From positions 1 through 64,000 of the forward strand of contig NZ_NCXO01000002.1 of the NCBI RefSeq assembly GCF_002104795.1: 64,000 nt of DNA, read 5' to 3'. Shown here in pieces: positions 33,930 through 43,472 of this stretch. Source of the stretch: Mycolicibacillus koreensis (GTDB taxonomy: Bacteria; Actinomycetota; Actinomycetes; Mycobacteriales; Mycobacteriaceae). The notes under the pieces were generated by a model. It did no database searches. It had not been told where the DNA came from and saw nothing but the letters and a program-made list of their open reading frames with translations. Both the position numbers and the translations under genes were made by a program. How positions within the stretch are numbered: the first letter of the stretch is position 1; every line of letters begins with the position of its first letter.

Positions 33930-35522
33930 GTGCCTATGTATCGTTTCGTCCCGCTCACCGTCGTGACCCTGCTCGCCGTGCTCACCGGCGCGGCCACCGT
34001 CGTCGACTCCCGGTGGTGGCTGCTGCTGGCCGTGCCGGCCGCGCTCCTGACCGCTGTCGGCCTCTACGACCTGGCCCAGCGACGCCACTCGATCCTGCGC
34101 AACTACCCGATCCTGGGGCACCTGCGCTTCGCGATGGAGGCGCTGCGCCCGGAGATCCAGCAGTACTTCATCGAACGCAACTACGACGGGCGCCCCTACG
34201 ACCGGGGCCGGCGCTCGATCATCTACGAACGCGCCAAAGGGGTGCACGCCGAACAGGCCTACGGCACCGAACGCGACATCGACGAGGTCGGCTACGAACA
34301 CCTCGTCCACTCGGTGGCGCCGGTGCCCGCCCCGCCGGAGGCGCCGCGGGTGCTCATCGGCGGCCCCGACTGTCGCCAGCCCTACTCGATGGCGCTGCTC
34401 AACGTCTCGGCGATGAGCTTCGGGGCGTTGAGCGCCAACGCTATTCGTGCCCTGAACAAAGGCGCTGCCCTCGGGGGGTTCGCCCACGACACCGGCGAAG
34501 GCGGCCTCACCCCGTATCACCTGGAGAACGGCGGCGATCTGATCTGGGAGATCGGGTCGGGGTATTTCGGGGCGCGCCACGCCGACGGAACATTCGACCC
34601 GCGGATGTTCGCCGACAAGGCCGCGCACCCCAACGTCAAATGTGTGTCGCTGAAACTGAGTCAGGGCGCCAAACCCGGTCTCGGCGGGGTGCTGCCGGCG
34701 GCGAAGGTCAGCGCCGAGATCGCGCAGTACCGCGGCGTGCCGGTCGGGGAGAAATGTGTCAGCCCGCCGTATCACTCGGCGTTTGCCACCCCGCGCGAAC
34801 TGGTGCGGTTCATCGCCCAGATGCGTGAGCTCTCCGACGGCAAACCGACCGGGTTCAAACTCTGCGTCGGCACCCGCGCCGACGTGCTCGCGATCTGCAA
34901 GGCGATGGTCGCCGAGGACATCACCCCGGACTTCATCGTCGTCGACGGCGCCGAGGGCGGCACCGCCGCCGCGCCGCTGGAGTACGAGGACCACATCGGG
35001 CTCGCCCTGACCGACGGGCTGATGACCGTGCACAACGCGCTGGTCGGCACCGGGTTGCGCAACCGCATCAAACTCGGTGCCAGCGGCAAGGTCGCCGGGG
35101 CCACCGACATCGTCAAACGGCTCATCCAGGGCGCGGACTACACCAACGCCGCGCGCGCGATGATGATGGCGGTCGGCTGCATCCAGGCGCAGCGCTGCCA
35201 CACCAACACCTGCCCGGTCGGGGTGGCCACCCAGGACCCCAAACGCACCCGCGCACTCAACGTCGCCGACAAAAGCGTGCGGGTACAGCAGTACCAGCAA
35301 GCCACCGTCGCCCAGGCGGTGCAGATGATGGCGTCGCTGGGGGCGTACTCCCCGCGCGACCTCACCCCCCATCTGCTGCGCAAACGGGTCGCCCCGGCGC
35401 TGGTGCAGTCCTATGAGGAGCTCTACGAATGGCTCGAGCCCGGCGAGCTGCTCGACGAGCCGCCGGCGTCGTGGGCCAAGCCGTGGGCGGCGGCCAGCCC
35501 CGACACGTTCCGGCGCGGCTGA
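33930..35522 (+). CDS. FMN-binding glutamate synthase-family protein, membrane-anchored
   Basis: A 530-residue protein. Two N-terminal hydrophobic stretches (about 7-24 and 28-45) anchor it. The rest is the glutamate-synthase central/FMN domain: MALLNVSAMSFGALSANAIRALN, HDTGEGGLTPYHLE, PNVKCVSLKLSQGAKPGLGGVLP, DFIVVDGAEGGTAAAPLEYEDHIG and GCIQAQRCHTNTCPVGVATQD with a Cys-rich 3Fe-4S-like segment. It lacks the amidotransferase domain of true GOGAT. Likely a flavin oxidoreductase of unknown substrate. The GTG at 33930 and the ATG at 33936 are both possible; a TACGAT -10 box at 33920 would make the ATG nearly leaderless. Confidence 0.85.
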   Translation: MPMYRFVPLTVVTLLAVLTGAATVVDSRWWLLLAVPAALLTAVGLYDLAQRRHSILRNYPILGHLRFAMEALRPEIQQYFIERNYDGRPYDRGRRSIIYERAKGVHAEQAYGTERDIDEVGYEHLVHSVAPVPAPPEAPRVLIGGPDCRQPYSMALLNVSAMSFGALSANAIRALNKGAALGGFAHDTGEGGLTPYHLENGGDLIWEIGSGYFGARHADGTFDPRMFADKAAHPNVKCVSLKLSQGAKPGLGGVLPAAKVSAEIAQYRGVPVGEKCVSPPYHSAFATPRELVRFIAQMRELSDGKPTGFKLCVGTRADVLAICKAMVAEDITPDFIVVDGAEGGTAAAPLEYEDHIGLALTDGLMTVHNALVGTGLRNRIKLGASGKVAGATDIVKRLIQGADYTNAARAMMMAVGCIQAQRCHTNTCPVGVATQDPKRTRALNVADKSVRVQQYQQATVAQAVQMMASLGAYSPRDLTPHLLRKRVAPALVQSYEELYEWLEPGELLDEPPASWAKPWAAASPDTFRRG

Positions 35523-35531
35523 GCGACGGGC

Positions 35532-36881
35532 TCAGCGGCCGCGCAGCCGCGAAATCCCGGCCAGCTGCGGCAGCCGCAACGCCAGCCCGCGACGCACCCG
35601 CCGGTTGCGCACCGGCCCGAGGGACTTCACCAGCTCGCGGCGCACCGACGGCGCCAGCAGCGGGCCCAGCACCGCCCCGGCACCCAGCGCCAACGCCAGC
35701 CCGGCGGCCATCCCGATGGTGGCCGGCGCGGTGGGGGAGCCGTTGACCAGTTTCACGAACCCGCGATACAGGGTGAGCCCGGGCACCAGCGGCACGATGC
35801 CGGCGGTGATGATGACCAGCGGGGTGACCTTCAGCCGCGGTGCCAGCAGTGTGCCGACCAGCCCGGTGGCCGCGGCGGCGGCGAACGAACTGGCGATCGG
35901 GTCGGCGTCGACGAGTTGCAGCCCGAAGAACAGCAGCGTCGCGGTGGACCCGGCGATCGCGGCGGCGAACGCCGCACGCACCGGGGCGTAGCCGGCGATC
36001 GCGGCGGCGGCCGCGCCGAACGCCCCGGCCACGACATACACCGGCACGCTGAGTGCGGCCACCGGGGTGACCGGGTTGACCCGGACGAACACCCCGGCCA
36101 GCCCGCCGATGCGCACCGCGATCGAGATGCCGACCAGGATCCCCGCCGAGGACAGCAGGATGTCCATCATCCGCGACAGCGCGGTGAGCTGATAACCGGT
36201 GATCGCGTCCTGGAACGAACCGACGGTGGCCAGCCCGGAGAGCAACACCACGATGTTGGCCGCCACCACCGGTGAGATCGGGGTGTGCGCCGGCAACCAG
36301 CCGACACTGTGCAGAAAAATGACCACCCCGGTCGCCAGCGCGGAGGCCACCACCTGCTGGAACAGCAGCGGCACCCGGTAGCGGTTGAGGACGCGGCCCA
36401 CCCGGTCGATGAACGCCGTGGTCACCGCGGCGATCAACGCCACCAGCGGCACCGCGCCGATCAGCACCGAGAACCCGCCGGCCATCCCCGCCCAGCCCAG
36501 GGTGGACACCCACCGCGGGTAGGGGTGGCGGGCGTGCTCAAGGTTGTCCAGCTGGCGTTGCACCCACTCCGGTTCGGGGGTGGTGTCGACGACGTGGCGG
36601 GCCAGGTCGGTGGTCAGCTGCAGCCGGGTGTAGTCCAGTGACCGGGTCTGCACCATGTACATCGCGGTGACCGGCGCGCCGGGCACCCCCCGCGGGATCG
36701 ACACCGTGATCGAGTTGCCGGTGATGTCGACCTGGATGTGGGCCAGCCCGTAGGCCGACGCCACCGCCCCGATCGACGACGCCACGTCGGCGGTCCCGGC
36801 CTGGGACCCCAGCAGCAGCTGCCCGAAGCGCAGCGATACGTCGAGGATCCGACGGACGTGGGCTTCGTCGATGTCGGCCAT
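35532..36881 (-). CDS. Threonine/serine exporter family protein (ThrE-type)
   Basis: A 449-residue membrane protein. The N-terminal soluble region (ILDVSLRFGQLLLGSQAGTADVASSIGAVASAYGLAHIQVDITGNSI) and the following ten hydrophobic segments match the ThrE_1/ThrE_2 architecture of Corynebacterium ThrE, which exports threonine and serine using the proton gradient. Conserved TGYQLTALSRMMDILLSSAGILVG and IITAGIVPLVPGLTLYRG are present. The ATG at 36881 is chosen as the start of the conserved region; a start eight codons upstream is open. Convergent with the flavin enzyme, nine bases apart. Confidence 0.85.
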   Translation of the reverse strand: MADIDEAHVRRILDVSLRFGQLLLGSQAGTADVASSIGAVASAYGLAHIQVDITGNSITVSIPRGVPGAPVTAMYMVQTRSLDYTRLQLTTDLARHVVDTTPEPEWVQRQLDNLEHARHPYPRWVSTLGWAGMAGGFSVLIGAVPLVALIAAVTTAFIDRVGRVLNRYRVPLLFQQVVASALATGVVIFLHSVGWLPAHTPISPVVAANIVVLLSGLATVGSFQDAITGYQLTALSRMMDILLSSAGILVGISIAVRIGGLAGVFVRVNPVTPVAALSVPVYVVAGAFGAAAAAIAGYAPVRAAFAAAIAGSTATLLFFGLQLVDADPIASSFAAAAATGLVGTLLAPRLKVTPLVIITAGIVPLVPGLTLYRGFVKLVNGSPTAPATIGMAAGLALALGAGAVLGPLLAPSVRRELVKSLGPVRNRRVRRGLALRLPQLAGISRLRGR

Positions 36882-36989
36882 CAGCGCCGCGCCTTGGGCA
36901 GGCACCCGGCGCCCCGTGGGCTGTGGGGACGGTGGGACACGCCAGAAACCCTAAAACATGTCCGCGAAACCCGGCGGGCTACCCAACGT

Positions 36990-38150
36990 TCACCCATCGG
37001 CCCCGGCCAGCGGAGCCTCGGCGGTGTCGTGCGGGGGACGGCCCCCGGCGGCGAACGCGGCCAGGCGCCGTCGCGGGATGTCGTAATAGCGCCGCATCAA
37101 CTGGTCGCGCAGTTCCGGGGGCAACAGCGCGCGCGTCAGCCGCAGCCACGTCGGCGTGTAGGTGCGGGGCAGGTCGCCCATCAGCCGGTCCGAGGCGATC
37201 CGGAACACGTCGGCCATCCGCAGGTAGTCCGCACGGAAATACACGTAGTCGACGCGCTCGGCGAAGTGCTCGACGTAGACCGACCGCAACGCGCGCGGCA
37301 GGTCCGCTTCGATGTGGGCGGCCACCCCCAGCAGCAGCGCCTTCATCATCCGCGTCGACGAGCCGGTCTCTCCGGCACGCTCGGCCAGCCCCCACGCCTT
37401 GCGCCACGGCTCCTCGGTGGGCTCACCGCGTTCGAACGCCACCAGGTTGCGCCGGTAGAGCTCGTGGAAGGCGGGGATCAGCCGCAGCACCCACTCGGGG
37501 TTGTCGACCCGCCCGGACTCCAGGTGCGCCAGCTGCTCCTCGGTGACGTACTGGTAGACCCGGGCGAACCACTGTTTGGGGTCCCCGGCGCCGGCCAGCC
37601 GGTCGGCGATTCCGCGCTGCTCGGCGAGCACCGCGGCGACGTCCTCGCGCAGGGCGGGAAGGTCCCCGGCGCCCAATCGTCGGGGCGGCGGAGCGGGTTC
37701 GGCCGGTGCCGGTGCGGTCGGGGCCACCTCGGCCAGCCGCCGCAGCGACGTGGCCAACTCCCGGCCGATGAGCGGACGGATCACCGCGGCCATGCCCGGG
37801 ATGGCGAAGCGCATCACCACCTCCCAGCGGATCTCGGTGCCCTGCGCCCCGGCGGCGTGCAGACTGATCCGCCCGGTGTGCTCGCGCAGCGCGGCGGCCC
37901 CGCCGACCACCGTGTAGCCGAACTTGTGCGGTGCGGCGGCGGCGTGGATCACCTCGGTGAGCCGGGTGCGCCCACCGGGCAGGTGCACCCGGCGCAGCGC
38001 CCCCACCCCGTCGGCGCGGCCGCGATCTCCGGCGTCGAGCAGTTCGATGCGCGCGGTCGACCAGGTGTTCATCGCGTCGGGGTCGGTGAGCAACGCCCAG
38101 ACGACGGCGGCGGGCGCTTCAACGGTGCGGCGCAACAGCAGGGTGGTCAT
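36990..38150 (-). CDS. SRPBCC (polyketide cyclase-like) domain fused to DUF5995
   Basis: A 386-residue two-domain protein. Residues 1-150 form an SRPBCC lipid-binding domain (LLRRTVEAPAAVVWALLTDPDAMNTWSTARIELLD...FGYTVVGG). A Pro/Ala linker (about 140-162) leads into a helical DUF5995 domain with WFARVYQYVTEEQLAHLESGRVDNPEWVLRLIPAFHELYRRNLVAF and LGVAAHIEADLPRAL. The His-rich helices of the second part suggest a metal or lipid hydroxylase-like fold, unproven. A TACGGT -10 box lies six bases before the ATG, so the message is leaderless. Confidence 0.78.
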   Translation of the reverse strand: MTTLLLRRTVEAPAAVVWALLTDPDAMNTWSTARIELLDAGDRGRADGVGALRRVHLPGGRTRLTEVIHAAAAPHKFGYTVVGGAAALREHTGRISLHAAGAQGTEIRWEVVMRFAIPGMAAVIRPLIGRELATSLRRLAEVAPTAPAPAEPAPPPRRLGAGDLPALREDVAAVLAEQRGIADRLAGAGDPKQWFARVYQYVTEEQLAHLESGRVDNPEWVLRLIPAFHELYRRNLVAFERGEPTEEPWRKAWGLAERAGETGSSTRMMKALLLGVAAHIEADLPRALRSVYVEHFAERVDYVYFRADYLRMADVFRIASDRLMGDLPRTYTPTWLRLTRALLPPELRDQLMRRYYDIPRRRLAAFAAGGRPPHDTAEAPLAGADG

Positions 38151-38156
38151 GAGTCG

Positions 38157-38162
38157 ACCGTA
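38157..38162 (-). promoter_or_regulatory. -10 box (TACGGT), leaderless promoter
   Basis: TACGGT on the minus strand ends six bases before the ATG at 38150. Confidence 0.45.
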
Positions 38163-38208
38163 GGCGCTGCGATGCCCGTACGGGCGGGCTGGTGAGATTC
38201 CCCGGCGC

Positions 38209-39252
38209 TCACCAGCGCATCGCCACGTCCTCGGCCCAGCCCAGCAGGTCCTCGACGGCGATACGGGTGCCCTCCTCGGTACGGACGTGGCCGCGGTAAT
38301 ACCCGAAACACTGGTCGGTGCGGGTGGCCAGCAGCCCCGCCTCGGCGCGGGCCCGGTTGTAGTGGAACGGGGTGAACGTCACCGCCACCTGATCGGAGTC
38401 GCGGGTGCGCACCGTCCACGGCCGCAGATAATCCCGCCGGTCGTACTCCCAGTGCAGATCGGTGGGGATGCGGGTGAGCCGGCCGTCGACGCACAGCGCG
38501 TTCTCGGTGGTGCCGGTGTGGTCGGTCCACCGGCCACCGAACTGCAGACCCACCACGTGGCCGTCGGTGCGCCCGGCGGCCGCACCCCAGTTCCAGCGCA
38601 CCGAGCGCGGCCAGCGGCCCCGCCCGTGGTCGAGGGTGCCCCAGGCGTCCTCGCCGACGGGGTAGGCCCGCTGCCCGATGTGCACCGCGCCGTGGGCCGG
38701 ACGCGCCACATGTTTGGAGGTGTATTGGAAACGCCGCGGGCTCCACGGCACCACCACGCTCAAACTTTCGTGCCCGGCGGGTGCGGTCACGGTCACGTCG
38801 GCGTCCAGCGGTGCTCCGTCGTCGGTGACGGTGCGGGCCTGCAGCCGGGTGCCGCCGTCGACGGCGCTGATCGCGATACGCAGCCGAAAGCGCCCGGGGT
38901 CGCGGGGGCCGACCACCACGTCGGTGCCCGCGGCGCTGCCGGCGATCACCTCCGGCAACACCGTGGACCGCGCCGGCCCGGCGATCGTCGCGCGCGAGAC
39001 CTCCCGCGGCGTGGGTCCGGCGAAATCCAGGAAGTACAGCGCGTGCAGCCGCAGGAAATCCAGGTCCGCCACGGTCAGCGCGAGCAGGTGGGTCGGGGTG
39101 GTCACACACCAGTGCTCCCACCGTTTGGTGCGGCCCCAGCCGTGCAGGTTCGCCCGGTGCAGCGGCCGGCGCGACCAGCCGATCGCCGCCGGGTTCACGG
39201 TTCCGTCGGGGTTGCACAGATCCACCGGGTCCGTCAGTTCCGGGTCGGCCAT
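38209..39252 (-). CDS. DUF2804 family protein
   Basis: A 347-residue soluble, beta-rich protein of the DUF2804 family. Landmarks are the N-terminal LCNPDGTVNPAAIGWSRRPLHRANLHGWGRTKRWEHWC and the C-terminal GHVVGLQFGGRWTDHTGTTENALCVDGRLTRI...YYRGHVRTEEG. The fold resembles lipocalin/hydroxyneurosporene-synthase-like barrels that bind hydrophobic ligands; this is a family-level inference. Start ATG 39252 lies six bases after a TAGCCT -10 box. It is divergent from selO, and both appear leaderless. Confidence 0.8.
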   Translation of the reverse strand: MADPELTDPVDLCNPDGTVNPAAIGWSRRPLHRANLHGWGRTKRWEHWCVTTPTHLLALTVADLDFLRLHALYFLDFAGPTPREVSRATIAGPARSTVLPEVIAGSAAGTDVVVGPRDPGRFRLRIAISAVDGGTRLQARTVTDDGAPLDADVTVTAPAGHESLSVVVPWSPRRFQYTSKHVARPAHGAVHIGQRAYPVGEDAWGTLDHGRGRWPRSVRWNWGAAAGRTDGHVVGLQFGGRWTDHTGTTENALCVDGRLTRIPTDLHWEYDRRDYLRPWTVRTRDSDQVAVTFTPFHYNRARAEAGLLATRTDQCFGYYRGHVRTEEGTRIAVEDLLGWAEDVAMRW

Positions 39253-39258
39253 CGATCG

Positions 39259-39264
39259 AGGCTA
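39259..39264 (-). promoter_or_regulatory. -10 box (TAGCCT), leaderless promoter
   Basis: TAGCCT on the minus strand ends six bases before the ATG at 39252, in the 69-base space shared with selO. Confidence 0.45.
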
Positions 39265-39309
39265 GCCCGCCGTCGCCGCCGGCGGGGCCGTGCTGGGCGA
39301 CCCGGTCCG

Positions 39310-39315
39310 TAGGCT
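39310..39315 (+). promoter_or_regulatory. -10 box (TAGGCT), leaderless promoter of selO
   Basis: TAGGCT ends six bases before the selO GTG at 39322. Confidence 0.45.
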
Positions 39316-39321
39316 GGTGGA

Positions 39322-40815
39322 GTGAGCGTGCCATCGACCCCCGCGGCCGCCACCGGCGGCGTGATCCAGCTCGACGACGAATTCGCCCGCCTGTTCCCGG
39401 AGTTGGCGCCGCCTTGGCAGGCCGCGGCCGTGCCCGTCCCGCGCCTGCTGGTGCTCAACGCGCCGCTGGCCACCGAGCTGGGGTTGGATCCGGCGTGGCT
39501 GGCCGGCCCCGACGGGCTGGGGCTGCTCACCGGCACCGCGGTGCCCGACGGCGCCACCCCGGTCGCGCAGGGCTACGCCGGCCATCAGTTCGGCGGGTAT
39601 GTGCCGCGCCTCGGCGATGGGCGCGCGCTGCTGATGGGGGAGCTCACCGACCGTGACGGGCGCCGCCGCGATCTGCACCTGAAGGGCTCCGGGCCCACCC
39701 CGTTCGCCCGCGGCGGCGACGGGTTGGCGGCGGTCGGGCCGATGCTGCGCGAATACGTCATCAGCGAGGCCATGCACGCCCTCGGGGTGCCGACCACCCG
39801 CGCCCTGGCGGTCACCGCCACCGGCGCGACCGTGCTGCGCGACACGCCACTGCCCGGGGCGGTGCTGGCCCGGGTGGCCGCCAGCCACCTTCGGGTGGGG
39901 ACCTTCCAGTACGCGGCGCAACTGGATGCCCGCGAACGCAAGACCGACCTGGTGCGCCGGCTGGCCGACTACTCGATCGCCCGCCACCACCCGCAGGCCG
40001 CCGCGGCGCCCGCGCCGTATCTGGCGCTGTTCGACGCGGTGCTCACCGCGCAGGCCGACCTGGTGGCGCAGTGGATGCTGGTCGGGTTCATCCACGGGGT
40101 GATGAACACCGACAACATGACCATCGCCGGGCAGACCATCGACTACGGGCCGTGCGCCTTTCTGGAGGCCTACGACCCCGACACCGTGTTCAGCTCCATC
40201 GACGCCGGCGGGCGCTACCGCTACGGCAACCAGCCGGCGGTCGCGCAGTGGAACCTGGCGCGGTTCGCCGAGACGTTGCTGCCGCTGTTCGGTGACGACG
40301 GTGAGGCGGCGGTGGAGGTCGCCATGGAGCACCTCGATGCGTTCGGTCCCCGCTTCGACACCGCGTGGCTGGCCGGGATGCGTGCCAAACTCGGTGTCGG
40401 CGAAGACACCTCCGACGATCAGGTCAAAGGCCTCGCCGAGGACGTGTTGGAGCTGCTGCAGCGCCACCAGGTCGACTACACCGGGTTCTTCCGGCGGCTG
40501 TCGGCGGCGGCGCGCGGCGAGGATACGGCGGTGCGGGCGCTGTTCGACGACGCCACCGGCTTCGACGGGTGGGCGCAGCGCTGGCGGGCGCTGAACCCGG
40601 ACGGCACCGTGATGGACCGGGTCAACCCGATCTACATTCCCCGCAACCACCTTGTCGAACAAGCACTCTCCGCCGGCACCGAGGGGGATCTGGGACCGGT
40701 GCAGCGGCTGCTGGACGCCGTCACCGACCCCTACCGCGCCCGCGACGGGCTGGAGCGCTACGCCGAGGCGGCCCCACCGGAATTCGGCCCCTACCGCACG
40801 TTCTGCGGCACGTAG
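39322..40815 (+). CDS. selO: Protein adenylyltransferase SelO (YdiU family)
   Basis: A 497-residue pseudokinase-fold AMPylator that transfers AMP to Ser, Thr or Tyr of proteins, linked to redox stress. Family motifs are [63 protein letters not shown] (nucleotide-binding), the catalytic [15 protein letters not shown] and the metal-binding [13 protein letters not shown]. The end, [13 protein letters not shown], is the expected C-terminus with the conserved Cys, giving a full-length protein. Leaderless from a GTG. Convergent with the hydrolase gene. Confidence 0.95.
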   Translation: MSVPSTPAAATGGVIQLDDEFARLFPELAPPWQAAAVPVPRLLVLNAPLATELGLDPAWLAGPDGLGLLTGTAVPDGATPVAQGYAGHQFGGYVPRLGDGRALLMGELTDRDGRRRDLHLKGSGPTPFARGGDGLAAVGPMLREYVISEAMHALGVPTTRALAVTATGATVLRDTPLPGAVLARVAASHLRVGTFQYAAQLDARERKTDLVRRLADYSIARHHPQAAAAPAPYLALFDAVLTAQADLVAQWMLVGFIHGVMNTDNMTIAGQTIDYGPCAFLEAYDPDTVFSSIDAGGRYRYGNQPAVAQWNLARFAETLLPLFGDDGEAAVEVAMEHLDAFGPRFDTAWLAGMRAKLGVGEDTSDDQVKGLAEDVLELLQRHQVDYTGFFRRLSAAARGEDTAVRALFDDATGFDGWAQRWRALNPDGTVMDRVNPIYIPRNHLVEQALSAGTEGDLGPVQRLLDAVTDPYRARDGLERYAEAAPPEFGPYRTFCGT

Positions 40816-40829
40816 CGGGGCCACCGCCG

Positions 40830-41645
40830 TCAGCCCAGTAGCCGCTCGCGCATGTGCGTCAACACCGTGTCGAGGGCGCTGCGCGTGGGTTGGCCCGGCT
40901 CATCGATGAGATGCTCGGTGAGGACCGAATGCGGAGCCATCGTCGCCTCGGGGTTGGCGTCCTGGTCGGCGAGTTCGACGGCGATGAAGGAATCGCCGAG
41001 TTGGCGGCGCAGGTAGGCGAACCGTTCGTCGGGAACGAAGCGGTCGCTTCTAAAGCGCAGCCCGAGCACGGTCAGCCCGTCAGCGCAGCGCTGTTGCACG
41101 GTCGCCAGGTCCTCGTCGCTGATGTCGATACCGCAGCGCTGTCGGCGGGTCAGCGGCACCGGCATCGACGGTTGAGACAGAACGGGAACCACCAACCGGT
41201 CGTCGACGGCCATGGCCAAGGCGAACCCGCCGGTGAAGCACATGCCCACAGCGCCGATGCCCGGCCCGCCGCAGCGCTCATGCTCGTGGGCGCCGAGGGC
41301 GCGCAGCCAGGCGGTGACCGGTGAACTGCGCCCGGTGGCCAGGACCACGAACTCGCGGCGGACGCAGATCTGCAGCACCGTGCGCGCCATGTATCCCGCG
41401 CTGGCCGGCCAGCCGTGCGCCTGAGGGTTCGGATCGCGGCCGGCGATGCCGAACAGGTCCGGCAGCACGGCGGTGAGCCCCAGGTCGCGAAGGCGGCGGG
41501 CGAACTCGGCCACCTTGGGGGTGATGCCCGGGATCTCGGCCATCACGATCACGGCGGGGCCGGTACCGGAACGCAGCACCGTGTGGGTGATCCCACCGTG
41601 GCTGAACGGTTCGCGGGTGAAATCAGAGAGTGGATCGTCGGCCAC
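40830..41645 (-). CDS. Dienelactone hydrolase family protein
   Basis: A 271-residue alpha/beta-hydrolase. VIVMAEIPGITPKVAEFARRLRDLGLTAVLPDLFG is the typical dienelactone hydrolase opening, and GAVGMCFTGGFALAMA carries the nucleophile Cys of the GxCxGG elbow. The catalytic Asp and His would lie near DRFVPDERF and PHSVLTEH. Such enzymes open lactones in the cytoplasm. The GTG at 41645 is preceded by AGGAG at good spacing; the open frame upstream has no comparable site. It follows the MBL gene by 78 bases on the same strand, perhaps one transcript. Confidence 0.82.
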   Translation of the reverse strand: MADDPLSDFTREPFSHGGITHTVLRSGTGPAVIVMAEIPGITPKVAEFARRLRDLGLTAVLPDLFGIAGRDPNPQAHGWPASAGYMARTVLQICVRREFVVLATGRSSPVTAWLRALGAHEHERCGGPGIGAVGMCFTGGFALAMAVDDRLVVPVLSQPSMPVPLTRRQRCGIDISDEDLATVQQRCADGLTVLGLRFRSDRFVPDERFAYLRRQLGDSFIAVELADQDANPEATMAPHSVLTEHLIDEPGQPTRSALDTVLTHMRERLLG

Positions 41646-41723
41646 GGGCGTCTCCTGACAGTCGGGTTGCGGCGAAGCGGTCAGCCCCACCGATTCGTGT
41701 TCTCGGCGGCCACAAGCGGACGT

Positions 41724-42512
41724 TCATCGCCGCGGCAGGGCACCGACGCGGTCCCAGGCGCTGCGATCGTGACTGCCGACGACGGTGACCTCGTCGCCGT
41801 GGTCGGCGACGAGCTCCGACAGCCGTCGCAAGTTCTGAAGTTGCGCGCGGGGACTGCTGGGGTGTCCGGCGACCAGTTGTGCCGCGAGGGCCAGGGGGCG
41901 GGCGGCGCCGCCGTCGATCGCGGCGGGCAGGGTGTAGGCGTCGCCGGCGTGGAGCAGCCATCCGCTGCCGGTGTCGACGGCCACGCCGCAGTGCCCGCGG
42001 CTGTGCCCGTACAGCGGGATCACCAGGATCTCCGGCGGAACGCCGGGAAGGTCACGGACCGCCTCGAAGCCGAACCACCGCTGACCGCCGCCGCCCTCGT
42101 TGACCTCCCACTTGACGCCGTGCCCGCAGAGCTGCTCGGTCCGGTAGCGGATCCGCTCGATCGGGGTCGGTCGCCGGCTGGCCCGATACTCCGGGCCGTG
42201 AACGTGAACCGAGGCCCACGGGAAGTCGGCCAGTCCTCCGGTGTGGTCGTAGTCGAGATGAGTGACCACGATATGACGCACATCGGTGGGGTGATAGCCC
42301 AGGGCCTCGATCTGCCGGAGCGCGGTCTCGCTCTCCCGCAGCGCAGGCCGGATGAGGTGGCGCGACCACCCCAGCAACCCGGGGTCACGCACGCAATTCA
42401 GTCCGAAGCCGGTGTCGACCAACACCAGCCCGGATGCGGCGGTCTCGATCGCCAGGCAGTGATCGACGGTCCCGAACGCCATGGTCCCGCAATTGAGGTG
42501 ATGAACTCGCAT
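41724..42512 (-). CDS. Metallo-beta-lactamase fold hydrolase, lactonase-like
   Basis: A 262-residue MBL-fold protein. THLDYDHTGGLADFP is the HxHxDH metal motif with the first His as THLDYDH; further ligands are in LYGHSRGHCGVAV (His), HAGDAYTL (Asp) and the end GSHDRSAWDR. The N-terminus MRVHHLNCGTMAFG...CLAIETAASGLVLVDTGFG resembles N-acyl-homoserine lactonase-like enzymes, so a lactone substrate is likely but unproven. Divergent from a TetR gene with a strong promoter and an inverted repeat between them. Confidence 0.82.
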   Translation of the reverse strand: MRVHHLNCGTMAFGTVDHCLAIETAASGLVLVDTGFGLNCVRDPGLLGWSRHLIRPALRESETALRQIEALGYHPTDVRHIVVTHLDYDHTGGLADFPWASVHVHGPEYRASRRPTPIERIRYRTEQLCGHGVKWEVNEGGGGQRWFGFEAVRDLPGVPPEILVIPLYGHSRGHCGVAVDTGSGWLLHAGDAYTLPAAIDGGAARPLALAAQLVAGHPSSPRAQLQNLRRLSELVADHGDEVTVVGSHDRSAWDRVGALPRR

Positions 42513-42593
42513 CGCCGCACCTAACTTGTTTCGGCCGTCGCCGCGGGGCGCCGCCGGCCATCGGGGAACTGACCGCCACGGGGCCACCGCACC

Positions 42594-42624
42594 CAATTAG
42601 TGCACATCACGAATAATGTGTCAA
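42594..42624 (-). promoter_or_regulatory. Promoter with overlapping inverted repeat for the MBL gene
   Basis: On the minus strand a perfect TTGACA (42624-42619) is followed after 17 bases by ACTAAT (42601-42596). The spacer contains CACAT, eight bases, ATGTG (42603-42620), an inverted repeat placed where a TetR repressor would block polymerase. The start codon at 42512 is about 80 bases downstream. Confidence 0.55.
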
Positions 42625-42790
42625 TAAGTGGTCCCGGCGCGGTCGGGGCGAGCCCGGATATCGGCGCAAGCGTTCGTGATGCGTCGGATTTCGGTAGGTT
42701 TGCACCGGTCAGGAGCCAGGGCGTCGCGGTCCGCAGTCCCGCGGAATACCTGAGCCCGGTGCCGGACTGAAGCGCCACAGGAGAGAACCG

Positions 42791-43453
42791 ATGCCGCGAC
42801 GATCGGCGCAGTCGACACGTCGTGTCGGTCGCCCGCCCGGGGGAGGCAAACCCGCCGACCAGGCCCGCGCGGAGCTGCTCGACGCCGCGGAGCGTTCGCT
42901 GCTCACCCACGGTTACCGCGGCTCGACGATGGAATCCATTGCGCACGCGGCGGGGTGCACGCGCACCATCATCTACCGTCATTTCGCCAACCGCGATGAG
43001 TTGATGGGCGCTGTGGTGCGTCGGTACACCACACGGCAGGCCCGCCACATCATGGACCGCCTCGACGATGCGCCGGATCTGGCGACCAAGATCGTCGAAG
43101 CGTTCGTCGTGGTGGCAACCGAACTCGTCGACGACCCGATCTACACGATCCTGTCGGAGCGAACCGAATCCGGAACGGTCGGTGGTCTGCTCAGTGCGGC
43201 GACACCGTTGGTGTCGGCGGTGGACGCGATGCTCGATGACGTCGCCGACGGCCCGGCGGGTGAGGTGTTGCGCCCCGGCCTTCAAACCCTCGACGCGGCG
43301 CATTTCCTCATCCTGTCGGCGTTGAGCCTGCTGTCGGGGCAGGTGCCCGGCAGTCGCGACCCGGCGCAGGTCCGGCGCTACGTTCGGGTGTTCCTGCTGC
43401 CTGCGCTTCTCGCCCATCCGCCGGCGGCCGAAGCGGTCTTCGACCCGTCGTGA
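42791..43453 (+). CDS. TetR-family regulator
   Basis: A 220-residue TetR protein. Its DNA-binding domain is ARAELLDAAERSLLTHGYRGSTMESIAHAAGCTRTIIYRHFANRDELM (helix-turn-helix at about 47-70), preceded by a basic tail RRSAQSTRRVGRPPGGGKP. The ligand domain follows. An AGGAGAG site precedes the ATG. The divergent MBL/dienelactone hydrolase genes, with an inverted repeat in their promoter, are the likely target. The ligand may be a lactone. Confidence 0.9.
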   Translation: MPRRSAQSTRRVGRPPGGGKPADQARAELLDAAERSLLTHGYRGSTMESIAHAAGCTRTIIYRHFANRDELMGAVVRRYTTRQARHIMDRLDDAPDLATKIVEAFVVVATELVDDPIYTILSERTESGTVGGLLSAATPLVSAVDAMLDDVADGPAGEVLRPGLQTLDAAHFLILSALSLLSGQVPGSRDPAQVRRYVRVFLLPALLAHPPAAEAVFDPS

Positions 43454-43472
43454 TGACCGTGCCGGTTCGGCG

